Made by a program: the position numbers and the translations under genes
Notes under the pieces: model-generated
Database searches by the model: none
What the model saw: only the letters and a program-made list of their open reading frames with translations
Told to the model about the DNA's origin: nothing
Source: Bacteroidales bacterium
GTDB taxonomy: Bacteria; Bacteroidota; Bacteroidia; Bacteroidales; UBA1715
DNA: 10,860 nt
Direction of reading: 5' to 3'
Assembly: GCA_031262005.1 (NCBI GenBank)
Contig: JAISIO010000082.1
Span: forward strand, 1 to 10,860
Shown here: piece after piece, positions 1-6,507 of the stretch
How positions within the stretch are numbered: the first letter of the stretch is position 1
Layout of the letters: every line of letters starts with the position of its first letter

Positions 1-399
1 TGGCCTCAATACCCGAATATTCTTAAAACGTCGTCATCGCACAAAGAGGGTTGTGAAAGACGTTGGTCGCTTACTACAGAGCAATTTATAGGCAACAACG
101 GTACGGTGAGCGAAGTAAAAGTGAAAAGTACGGAAACTGGTAAAACCGAAACAATTAAAGCTGACCTTGTATTGCTGGCAATGGGGTTTGTTCACCCCGA
201 ACAAAGTGGACTGGTCGAAAATTTGAAGCTTTCGCTTGATGCGCGAAAGAATATTGCAGGAAACGAAAATCAACAGACATCTACTGCAAAGGTTTTTGTT
301 GCCGGCGATGCTACAAGCGGCGCAAGTTTGGTGGTTAGAGCAATTGCTTCGGGACGCAAAACAGCAAAAGCGATAGATGATTTATTAGAACGCAAATAA
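1..399 (+). CDS. gltD: Glutamate synthase small subunit, C-terminal part (5' truncated)
   Basis: The frame is open from the first base of the window, so this is the last 132 residues of a gene that begins upstream. The first residues (WPQYPNILKTSSSHKEGCERRW) match the conserved late region of GltD, the NADPH-oxidising, FAD and Fe-S containing beta subunit that feeds electrons to GltB to turn glutamine plus 2-oxoglutarate into two glutamates. Near the C-terminus, VFVAGDATSGASLVVRAI is the second FAD-contact motif of the family (GD followed by the SLVV.AI helix), and the protein ends with the usual short helix. The usual GltD is about 450-490 residues, so roughly the last quarter is present. 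A strong intrinsic terminator follows directly. The full gene, its start and its partner gltB lie outside the window. Confidence 0.93.
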   Translation, partial: WPQYPNILKTSSSHKEGCERRWSLTTEQFIGNNGTVSEVKVKSTETGKTETIKADLVLLAMGFVHPEQSGLVENLKLSLDARKNIAGNENQQTSTAKVFVAGDATSGASLVVRAIASGRKTAKAIDDLLERK

Positions 400-403
400 T
401 ATG

Positions 404-447
404 AATAACGCAGAATTTTTTTCTAAAATCTGCGTTATTTGTTTTTA
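404..447 (+). terminator. Intrinsic terminator after gltD
   Basis: The arms AATAACGCAGA (404-414) and TCTGCGTTATT (429-439) are perfectly complementary over 11 bp. With one bulged A, the stem extends through TTTT/AAAA. The right arm runs into a T-rich tract (TTTGTTTTT). It lies 5 bases after the gltD stop and 16 bases before the next start codon, so most transcription from gltD should end here. The next gene would then need its own promoter or read-through. Confidence 0.87.
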
Positions 448-462
448 TCAAAAACGATTACA

Positions 463-2196
463 ATGGAACAACTAAAACATGAATGTGGTGTTGCTTTAAT
501 TCGACTTCGTAAACCGCTCGAATATTACGCCGAAAAATACGGTACAAGCAATTATGCATTAAATAAACTCTATTTGTTGATGCAAAAACAGCATAATCGA
601 GGACAGGAGGGCGCAGGAATTGCCTGCGTTTCGCTTTCGGCAGAGCCGGGTGAAGAATTTATGTTTCGAGAGCGCAAAGAGGGGAAAAATGCTATTCCGG
701 AATTGTTTTCGTCTATCGGAGAGCAAATTAACGATTTTTCGGGTGAATGCTATATGGGACATTTAAGATACAGTACCACAGGTCGTTCGGGATTGACTTA
801 TGTTCACCCCCATTTGCGTAGAAGCAATTATCGCAAAAATACGCTTGCTCTGTGTGGCAATTTCAATCTGACGAATGTTGATGAGATTTTCAAACATCTT
901 AAATCACTCAATCAGCACCCACGTAGAACGTCTGATACCACTATTTTACTAGAACAATTAGGGTATTCGCTTGATACTAATGGGGGTGATACACAAGCGA
1001 TTATTCGTGAGTGTATGCCGATGTGGGATGGCGGTTTTGTACTTTGCGGCATGACAGGAACGGGCGAAATGTTTGCCGCTCGCGACCCTTGGGGTATTCG
1101 TACCGCATTTTATTATGCCGATGATGAAGTTATTATTATTGCTTCAGAACGACCCGCTATTCAAACTGTTATGGATGTTGAGGTCGATAGTGTTAAGGAA
1201 ATCAAAGCGGGTGAAACTCTTTTTATTTCTGCTTCGGGCGAAATGAGTTGTGTGCCGATTATTTCCGATAAAAAAGCGACACCCTGTGTATTTGAACGGA
1301 TTTATTTTTCACGTGGTGGCGATCAAGATATTTATCGCGAACGTAAGGATTTAGGGAGAGCCCTTGTTCCGCAAATCCTTGAAGCAATAGATTATGACCT
1401 TGAAAATAGTGTTTTTTCATTTATTCCTAACACGGCAGAAATTGCTTTTATGGGAATGATTGAGGGATTGAACGAGCATTTGAATCAAGAAAAATGCCGT
1501 GCGATTGCGAATTTAAAATCAAACAACCCGCTTGATATTGAAAAAATAATCTCGCAACGAATTCGTTCCGAGAAAGTTGCTATAAAAGACATTAAACTTC
1601 GTACTTTCATTAGCGAAACTGGTGAAAGAAATGAGTTGGCAAACCACGTTTACGATATTACTTATGGTTCTATTCGTCCAGGGATTGATAATTTGGTTGT
1701 GATTGACGATAGTATTGTACGAGGAACAACGCTCAAACAAAGTATTATCACAATTTTGGCACGGCTTTTTCCAAAAAAATTGATAATTGTTTCTTCGGCA
1801 CCTCAAATACGCTATCCTGATTTTTACGGAATAGATATGTCGAATATTGGTGATTTGATTGCATTTCGTGCTGCGCTTGCTCTTTCCGACAAAAATAAAA
1901 TAGAGGAAGTGTATAGAAAATGTGCTAATGAAAACACTGCATTACAAAATTATGTGTCGGAGATATATGAACCATTTTCCGATAAAGAAATTTCACAAAA
2001 AATTGCAGAATTACTTACTCCCGAAGACGTAACTTGTCCTGTTGAAATTATTTTCCAGCAAAGAGATGAATTAACACAAATTTGCAAGGATCACAGCGGT
2101 GATTGGTATTTTTCGGGCAACTATCCTACAAAAGGAGGGGTGAGAAGAGTGAATGAAGCCTTAGTGCACGATGCTTGTAAAAAGGAGAATAAATAA
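463..2196 (+). CDS. purF: Amidophosphoribosyltransferase-like glutamine amidotransferase (long Bacteroidetes form)
   Basis: 577 residues. The N-terminus MEQLKHECGVA places a cysteine at position 8, the expected nucleophile of class II (Ntn) glutamine amidotransferases after removal of a 7-residue propeptide. KQHNRGQEGAGIA and GHLRYSTTG further down are GATase domain signatures. The second half is a type I phosphoribosyltransferase: VVIDDSIVRGTT (residues about 413-423) is the PRPP-binding loop, and APQIRYPDFYGIDM matches the PurF segment that follows it. The reaction expected of PurF is PRPP plus glutamine to phosphoribosylamine, the first step of purine synthesis. I chose the ATG at 463 because a TTG at 439 in the same frame would start inside the gltD terminator. 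From memory, Bacteroidetes often carry this long form near gltB/gltD as well as a shorter canonical PurF, so its exact physiological role is less certain than its family. Confidence 0.88.
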   Translation: MEQLKHECGVALIRLRKPLEYYAEKYGTSNYALNKLYLLMQKQHNRGQEGAGIACVSLSAEPGEEFMFRERKEGKNAIPELFSSIGEQINDFSGECYMGHLRYSTTGRSGLTYVHPHLRRSNYRKNTLALCGNFNLTNVDEIFKHLKSLNQHPRRTSDTTILLEQLGYSLDTNGGDTQAIIRECMPMWDGGFVLCGMTGTGEMFAARDPWGIRTAFYYADDEVIIIASERPAIQTVMDVEVDSVKEIKAGETLFISASGEMSCVPIISDKKATPCVFERIYFSRGGDQDIYRERKDLGRALVPQILEAIDYDLENSVFSFIPNTAEIAFMGMIEGLNEHLNQEKCRAIANLKSNNPLDIEKIISQRIRSEKVAIKDIKLRTFISETGERNELANHVYDITYGSIRPGIDNLVVIDDSIVRGTTLKQSIITILARLFPKKLIIVSSAPQIRYPDFYGIDMSNIGDLIAFRAALALSDKNKIEEVYRKCANENTALQNYVSEIYEPFSDKEISQKIAELLTPEDVTCPVEIIFQQRDELTQICKDHSGDWYFSGNYPTKGGVRRVNEALVHDACKKENK

Positions 2197-2241
2197 TTAC
2201 ATAGACTATTGCAATTTATTTTCAAAAAAAAGCACAAAAAC

Positions 2242-2273
2242 TTTGGCTGTTACAAAAAATCTTTTTTTATTTG
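2242..2273 (+). promoter_or_regulatory. Putative Bacteroidetes-type promoter of the phe leader
   Basis: TTTG at 2242-2245 is followed after 20 bases by TTTATTTG at 2266-2273. This matches the Bacteroidetes primary sigma factor consensus (TTTG, 19-21 bases, TAnnTTTG) except for one base in the second box. Transcription would start near 2280, giving a 5' untranslated stretch of about 20 bases before the leader peptide ATG at 2301. The placement relative to the leader supports the call, but the region is AT-rich and chance matches are possible. Confidence 0.5.
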
Positions 2274-2300
2274 CTCTGTCGAAAACAAAGAAGACATATA

Positions 2301-2378
2301 ATGAACAATACACTATTTACATTCTCTTATTTCTGGTTTTTTTACTTTAGCAGTAAAAACGAGGCTTTGTGTATGTAA
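2301..2378 (+). CDS. Aromatic-rich leader peptide of the pheA operon
   Basis: A 25-codon reading frame starts at ATG 2301 and ends at TAA 2376-2378. Residues 6-16 read FTFSYFWFFYF: six Phe, two Tyr and one Trp in eleven positions, much like the Phe-rich leader peptide of enterobacterial pheA. The codons TTT TTT TAC TTT (2337-2348) sit just upstream of the RNA segment that pairs with the terminator. A purine-rich stretch (aaagaag) lies about 8 bases before the ATG. The peptide probably has no function of its own; its translation would sense charged tRNA-Phe (and perhaps tRNA-Tyr and tRNA-Trp). Existence of the frame is seen directly. Its role is inferred from composition, position and the overlapping RNA structures. 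Confidence 0.75.
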   Translation: MNNTLFTFSYFWFFYFSSKNEALCM

Positions 2379-2418
2379 TTAGAAAGAACTATAACAAAAT
2401 AAAATCATAGAAGCCTCG
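2339..2418 (+). promoter_or_regulatory. Antiterminator region of a phe attenuator
   Basis: CGAGGCTT at 2360-2367, inside the last codons of the leader peptide, is perfectly complementary to AAGCCTCG at 2411-2418, which is also the left arm of the downstream terminator. The two pairings exclude each other. A further pairing TATG/CATA (2372-2375 with 2406-2409) could extend the antiterminator. Upstream, TTTTTACT (2339-2346, over the Phe-Phe-Tyr-Phe codons) pairs with AGTAAAAA (2352-2359) in a small hairpin with loop TTAGC. A ribosome stalled at the Phe codons would leave 2360-2367 free to form the antiterminator. A ribosome at the stop codon 2376 would cover it and let the terminator form. Confidence 0.72.
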
Positions 2419-2443
2419 AAATTTTTCGAGGCTTTTTTTTTTT
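2411..2443 (+). terminator. Attenuator terminator upstream of pheA
   Basis: The stem AAGCCTCGAA (2411-2420) pairs with TTCGAGGCTT (2425-2434) over 10 bp with a 4-base loop. It is followed directly by an unbroken T tract through 2443 (11 T in all from 2433). It lies 78 bases before the pheA ATG and after the leader peptide stop, so it would end transcription before the operon. It could also serve any transcript reading through from the upstream purF-like gene, but the matching antiterminator segment in the leader favours a regulatory role. Confidence 0.85.
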
Positions 2444-2521
2444 GAAATAATTTTTAGACGTAAAACAAAATAGACACAAGATAAAAAATTTCTCATTTCC
2501 TAAACACAAATTTTTAACTGT

Positions 2522-3352
2522 ATGAAAAAAATAGCAATACAAGGCATTAAAGGAGCTTTTCACGAAATAGCTGCCATGAAATATTTCGGTTCCGATATTG
2601 AAGTAATTACGTGTACGCGATTTAAACATGTGTTTGAACATGTGCAACACGGCGACGTTGCGTATGGTGTAGTAGCTGTAGAAAATACCATTGCCGGCAG
2701 TATTTTAAGTAATTATGTGTTGCTCAAAAATTCCAAAGTAAAAGTTTCGGGCGAAATTAGTTTACATATTACACAAAATTTGATGGTGATGCCCGGAACG
2801 AATATCAAACAAATTAAAGAGGTGTATTCGCACCCGATTGCAATTCAGCAATCAGGTGAATTTCTCAACAATTATCCCGAAATTAAACTCATAGAATGGA
2901 GCGACACGGCTTCGAGTGCGCAGAAAATTGCCGAAGAAAAACTTACAACCGCTGCGGCTATTGCCAGCGAATACGCTGCAGAACTCTACGGTTTGGAAAT
3001 TATAGCTTCGCACATTGAAACGAATAAACGTAATTACACTCGATTTTTCATCATCGAACGCAATGTTCACGATGTAGTAGAAAATAACGCAGCGTCGCTC
3101 TGTTTTGAACTTGGACACCAACCGGGTTCTCTCGTTGATGTGCTTGCGGTGTTCAAACGAGAGCATATTAATCTTACTAAAATACAATCGTTACCAATTC
3201 TTGGTAAACCATACGAATATTCGTTTTATGTTGATTTGCAATGGAATGACCGAAAAAAATATAATCGCGCGTTGAATACTATTCTCAAAATTGTTTCTAA
3301 TCTTTCGATTTTGGGCGAATATAAGCACGATGAGAGTTTTAATAAAGAATAA
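2522..3352 (+). CDS. pheA: Prephenate dehydratase
   Basis: 276 residues, the usual length of a monofunctional enzyme, which converts prephenate to phenylpyruvate, the last step before transamination to phenylalanine. The N-terminal catalytic domain shows IQGIKGAFHE (6-15), VENTIAG (53-59) and the catalytic Thr in NYTRFF (T173-R174-F175). The C-terminal ACT domain (about 195-270) carries GHQPGSL (198-204), corresponding to the GALxxxL phenylalanine-binding motif. It also has IQSLP (221-225) at the position of the ESRP motif; the Q and L variants are, from memory, usual in Bacteroidetes. Feedback inhibition by Phe is thus likely, in addition to the attenuator upstream. There is no fused chorismate mutase; that activity is in the third gene of the cluster. 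Confidence 0.94.
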   Translation: MKKIAIQGIKGAFHEIAAMKYFGSDIEVITCTRFKHVFEHVQHGDVAYGVVAVENTIAGSILSNYVLLKNSKVKVSGEISLHITQNLMVMPGTNIKQIKEVYSHPIAIQQSGEFLNNYPEIKLIEWSDTASSAQKIAEEKLTTAAAIASEYAAELYGLEIIASHIETNKRNYTRFFIIERNVHDVVENNAASLCFELGHQPGSLVDVLAVFKREHINLTKIQSLPILGKPYEYSFYVDLQWNDRKKYNRALNTILKIVSNLSILGEYKHDESFNKE

Positions 3353-3371
3353 TCTTTGTATTGAGATAAGC

Positions 3372-3403
3372 AAATCAACAAATCAACGAATCAACGAATC
3401 AAC
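3372..3403 (+). repeat. Tandem octamer repeat before tyrA
   Basis: Four consecutive 8-base units read AAATCAAC, AAATCAAC, GAATCAAC, GAATCAAC, ending 3 bases before the tyrA ATG. They make up most of the 54-base spacer between pheA and tyrA and would lie in the ribosome-loading region of the tyrA message. Changes in copy number would alter the leader length by 8 bases without affecting a reading frame. Confidence 0.85.
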
Positions 3404-3406
3404 AAA

Positions 3407-4246
3407 ATGAATATCAGTATAATAGGAACAGGACTTATAGGCGGTTCAATAGCAATGGCAATTCGTGGTTTTAATACCAAAATTATAGGTGTAGACAATA
3501 ACGAAGAAAATCTAAAAACGGCACTTGAACTTGGCATTATAGACCATGCAATGGATTGGCAGCAGGCTGCAATGATTTCGGAATTAATTATTGTGGCAAT
3601 TCCCGTTGATGCCGCACGTGCGCTTCTGCCCCAAATTTTAGATGTAATTTCCGACAATTGCGTGGTGGTTGATATGGGTTCCACCAAAGTGGGAATTTGC
3701 AACAATGTGCGCAATCACCCTCGCCGAGCACAGTACGTGGCTTCGCACCCAATGGCGGGTACCGAAAATTCAGGTCCGCAGGCGGCTTTTGCCGATTTGT
3801 TTAAAGGTAAAAAAACTATAATATGCGAACAAGAATTGAGTTCGACATTTGCATTGAATCAGGCGAAATTGTTGTACAAAATTATGGGAATGACTATGCT
3901 ATATATGTCGCCCGAAGAGCATGACAAACACATTGCATACGTTTCGCATTTGACACACGTAATTGCTTATGCACTGAGTATTACCGTACTCGAAATTGAA
4001 AAAGACGAAAAGAAAATATTTGAAATGGCGGGTTCAGGTTTTGATTCTACGGTGCGTATTGCTAAAAGTTCTACCAGTATGTGGACACCAATTCTACAAC
4101 AAAATGCCGATTATTTGATTGCTTCTATCGATAAATATATGGAGACGCTCTGCGATTTCAAAAAAGCTATTGCAAACAACGATAGTTCTCGACTTTTTGA
4201 ATTAATAGATGAAGCTAATAAAATACGGAAAGTGCTTAATACATAG
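3407..4246 (+). CDS. tyrA: Prephenate dehydrogenase
   Basis: 279 residues, a monofunctional TyrA that oxidatively decarboxylates prephenate to 4-hydroxyphenylpyruvate, the tyrosine precursor. The N-terminal Rossmann fold has GTGLIGGS (7-14). An Asp (D30) at the end of the second strand favours NAD over NADP. DMGSTK (89-94) and HPMAGTENSG (114-123) are family signatures. The helical second domain contains HDKHIAYVSHLTH (172-184). There is no C-terminal ACT domain, so feedback control by tyrosine, if any, would be through the active-site region. The start follows the tandem octamer repeat and lies 54 bases after pheA, consistent with one operon. Confidence 0.94.
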   Translation: MNISIIGTGLIGGSIAMAIRGFNTKIIGVDNNEENLKTALELGIIDHAMDWQQAAMISELIIVAIPVDAARALLPQILDVISDNCVVVDMGSTKVGICNNVRNHPRRAQYVASHPMAGTENSGPQAAFADLFKGKKTIICEQELSSTFALNQAKLLYKIMGMTMLYMSPEEHDKHIAYVSHLTHVIAYALSITVLEIEKDEKKIFEMAGSGFDSTVRIAKSSTSMWTPILQQNADYLIASIDKYMETLCDFKKAIANNDSSRLFELIDEANKIRKVLNT

Positions 4247-4322
4247 ACAGAAGACTTTTAGTAGCAAGCCACGAGACACAAGATTTTTAGACTAACAAAT
4301 AACTATAAATAGTACAAATAAA

Positions 4323-5396
4323 ATGAAAATAGACACATTAGAAACATGGGGCATAGACCCTACCAGACCATTAGTAATTTCGGGACCATGCAGTGCCGAA
4401 AGTGAAGAACAAATGCTTGAAACCGCACGAGGATTGAAAGCTATTGGTGTACAGATTTTCCGTGCGGGAATTTGGAAACCGCGTACTCGTCCGGGTATGT
4501 TTGAGGGCATTGGTTCGCAAGGTTTGAAATGGCTCAAAACAGTAAAAAAAGAAACAGGAATGCTCACTGCTACCGAAGTTGCCAATAAAGAGCACGTGTA
4601 CGAAGCATTGAAAATGGGCGTAGATATTCTATGGATTGGAGCTCGCACTTCGGCAAATCCATTTGCTGTGCAAGAAGTAGCCGATGCTTTGCAAGGTGCC
4701 GATGTACCGGTAATTGTGAAAAATCCCGTTAATCCCGATTTGGAATTGTGGATAGGTGCAATAGAACGCATTGCCGGCGCAGGAATTACCAAACTTGCAG
4801 CAATTCATAGAGGCTTTTCAGCGTTTGATAAAGGAAAATACCGCAATGAACCTCGTTGGCAAGTGGTAATTGAATTGCATCGTCGTATGCCCGAACTGCC
4901 TATTATATGCGATCCAAGCCATATTGGCGGCGATAGTCAATATATTTTTGAAATTTCGCAAAAAGCTATGGATTTGGGGTTGTGCGGTTTGATTATAGAA
5001 GCACACAACAATCCGGCAGAAGCGTGGAGCGATGCTAAACAACAAATTACTCCCGCACAAGTGGGTGAAGTACTTCAAAAATTGGTTATTCGCCAAACAA
5101 ATAGCGACAACGTAGAATTTAAACAATCGTTGGACGAATTGCGCCAAAAAATTGATGTACTTGATAATGATGTGCTCAATCTGTTACAGCAACGCATGGA
5201 AGTGGTAAAAGAAATCGGAAAGAACAAAAAGGAAAATAATATACAGATTTTGCAATCCGACCGCTGGGCACAAATTGTAGAAAAAGCAAAAAAAGAAGCA
5301 GCTGTGCGTGGATTTAGTGAAGAATTTGTAGAGCAATTTTTTAAAGCAATTCATCAGGAATCTATTAATATTCAGAATAATATTTTGAATGCTTAG
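4323..5396 (+). CDS. Bifunctional DAHP synthase (type I-beta) / chorismate mutase
   Basis: 357 residues in two domains. Residues 1 to about 255 are a KDO8P-synthase-like DAHP synthase: SGPCSAES (20-27), FRAGIWKPRTRPGMFEG (46-62), LWIGART, KNP, IHRGFS and the metal-site DPSHIGG (197-203). It condenses phosphoenolpyruvate and erythrose 4-phosphate at the entry to the shikimate pathway. Residues about 265-350 are an all-helical AroQ chorismate mutase (ELRQKIDVLDNDVLNLLQQRMEVV), which makes prephenate for the two genes upstream. C-terminal fusions of this type are known in Bacteroidales; in the Prevotella nigrescens relative the mutase domain gives prephenate-sensitive control of the synthase, so the same is likely here. 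It follows tyrA by 76 bases. The fusion of first and branch-point enzymes explains why no separate aroH/aroQ is needed. Confidence 0.94.
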   Translation: MKIDTLETWGIDPTRPLVISGPCSAESEEQMLETARGLKAIGVQIFRAGIWKPRTRPGMFEGIGSQGLKWLKTVKKETGMLTATEVANKEHVYEALKMGVDILWIGARTSANPFAVQEVADALQGADVPVIVKNPVNPDLELWIGAIERIAGAGITKLAAIHRGFSAFDKGKYRNEPRWQVVIELHRRMPELPIICDPSHIGGDSQYIFEISQKAMDLGLCGLIIEAHNNPAEAWSDAKQQITPAQVGEVLQKLVIRQTNSDNVEFKQSLDELRQKIDVLDNDVLNLLQQRMEVVKEIGKNKKENNIQILQSDRWAQIVEKAKKEAAVRGFSEEFVEQFFKAIHQESINIQNNILNA

Positions 5397-5575
5397 GAGT
5401 TAGTTGTGTGTAAAATGATGGTTTTTAATATTTTGCAAGTTCTTATTTAGTGCTATTTGTCGTTTTTTTGTTGTCAATTTCTTTCAGAATAGATACGGCT
5501 ACAAGCGTTTTGCATTGTAAATCAACGGAGTATTTAATAAAGAGGACGATGAAAGCGAAGGGAAAACCCAAGAAA

Positions 5576-5607
5576 TTTAATTTGATAAATAAAAAACACT
5601 ACTTTTG
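5576..5607 (+). promoter_or_regulatory. Putative promoter of the restriction-modification genes
   Basis: TACTTTTG at 5600-5607 is a perfect TAnnTTTG box of the Bacteroidetes consensus. Twenty bases upstream is TTTA (5576-5579), three of four bases of the TTTG box; an exact TTTG at 5581-5584 is too close, with a 15-base gap. The inferred transcription start, around 5613, would be about 16 bases before the methyltransferase ATG. Independent expression fits a restriction system inserted in an unrelated operon. Confidence 0.5.
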
Positions 5608-5628
5608 TGGAGTGAATCTTGGAATGAA

Positions 5629-6507
5629 ATGGAATTGAAAACGAAATTATATTTGGGTGACTGTCGGAGAGAATTACAGAAAATTCCCGACAATTCAGTG
5701 GACTTAATTGTAACATCACCGCCTTATGCCGACCAGCGAAAATCCACGTATGGGGGGGTGAGTGTGAAAGAATATGTTGATTGGTTTTTACCTATTTCCG
5801 AAGAACTATTGCGGGTTTTGAAGCCGACAGGAACTTTTATTTTGAATATAAAAGAGAAAGTTGTTGAAGGAGAGAGAAGCACCTATGTAATGGAACTTAT
5901 TCTTGAAATGCGCAAACAAGGTTGGTTGTGGACAGAAGAATTCATTTGGCACAAAAAAAATTGTTTTCCGGGTAAGTGGTCCAATCGTTTTCGTGATGCT
6001 TGGGAGAGGCTTTTGCAATTTAATAAGGATAAAAAATTCAATATGTACCAAGACGCCGTAAAAGTGCCGATTGGCGATTGGGCAAAGTGCCGATTGAAAA
6101 ATTTGAGCGAAACAGACAAAATTCGAGACAATGCAAAAAATGGTAGCGGATTTGGAAAAAATGTTTCAAATTGGCTCGGAAAAGAAACTGTTTATCCGAC
6201 AAACGTTGTTCATTTGGCAACCGAATGTAACAACAAAAATCATAGTGCTGCATTTCCGAGAGAATTACCCGAATGGTTTATCAGGTTGTTTACGCAAGAA
6301 AACGATACTGTTTTAGACCCTTTTATGGGTTCGGGAACAACAATTGAAGTAGCTAATCGCATGAAGAGAAATTCAATTGGGATAGAAATTCTTCCTGAAT
6401 ATTATGAAAAAGTTAGGCAACAATTTGCTCCGATAGAATATTACTTAATGGAATCACAAGTAAAGTATGAAACACCTGAATATCAAAGAAGTTACGCAGT
6501 TCGTTGA
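5629..6507 (+). CDS. Type II DNA methyltransferase, beta class (likely N4-cytosine or N6-adenine)
   Basis: 292 residues. The catalytic motif IV is TSPPY (29-33). The SAM-binding motif I, DPFMGSGTT (230-238), comes near the C-terminus; this order (IV, recognition region, I) defines beta-class amino-methyltransferases. S-P-P-Y is typical of N4-cytosine enzymes, whereas N6-adenine enzymes more often have D-P-P-Y, so m4C is the better guess. The middle part (about 100-220) would hold target recognition; the target sequence cannot be read from it. It modifies host DNA to protect it from the overlapping endonuclease downstream. I chose ATG 5629; a TTG at 5605 in the same frame lies within the predicted promoter box. 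The gene appears AT-richer than the aro genes on either side in the lines I counted, which suggests transfer. Confidence 0.9.
   Translation: MELKTKLYLGDCRRELQKIPDNSVDLIVTSPPYADQRKSTYGGVSVKEYVDWFLPISEELLRVLKPTGTFILNIKEKVVEGERSTYVMELILEMRKQGWLWTEEFIWHKKNCFPGKWSNRFRDAWERLLQFNKDKKFNMYQDAVKVPIGDWAKCRLKNLSETDKIRDNAKNGSGFGKNVSNWLGKETVYPTNVVHLATECNNKNHSAAFPRELPEWFIRLFTQENDTVLDPFMGSGTTIEVANRMKRNSIGIEILPEYYEKVRQQFAPIEYYLMESQVKYETPEYQRSYAVR

Noticed and set aside
439..462. TTG start upstream of the purF-like gene
   Set aside because: It lies in the right arm of the gltD terminator and would add eight residues before the MEQLKHEC start that places the catalytic Cys correctly.
2405..2650. Minus-strand frame across the attenuator and pheA start
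   Set aside because: It reads the complement of the terminator and the pheA N-terminus; composition (KKKKPRKIS, Phe-rich) reflects the AT-rich spacer.
3372..3403. CRISPR-like array
   Set aside because: Units are 8 bases with no spacers; a simple tandem repeat. The other tandem repeats at 9160 and 10209 are rejected for the same reason.
4292..4792. 166-codon minus-strand frame opposite the DAHP synthase
   Set aside because: It is antisense to strongly conserved DAHP synthase motifs and has a Ser/Pro/Ile-rich, non-protein-like composition.
5450..5638. 62-codon frame upstream of the methyltransferase
   Set aside because: GTG start, low-complexity hydrophobic beginning, no recognisable domain, and it runs through the predicted promoter into the methyltransferase start. 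Treated as spacer.
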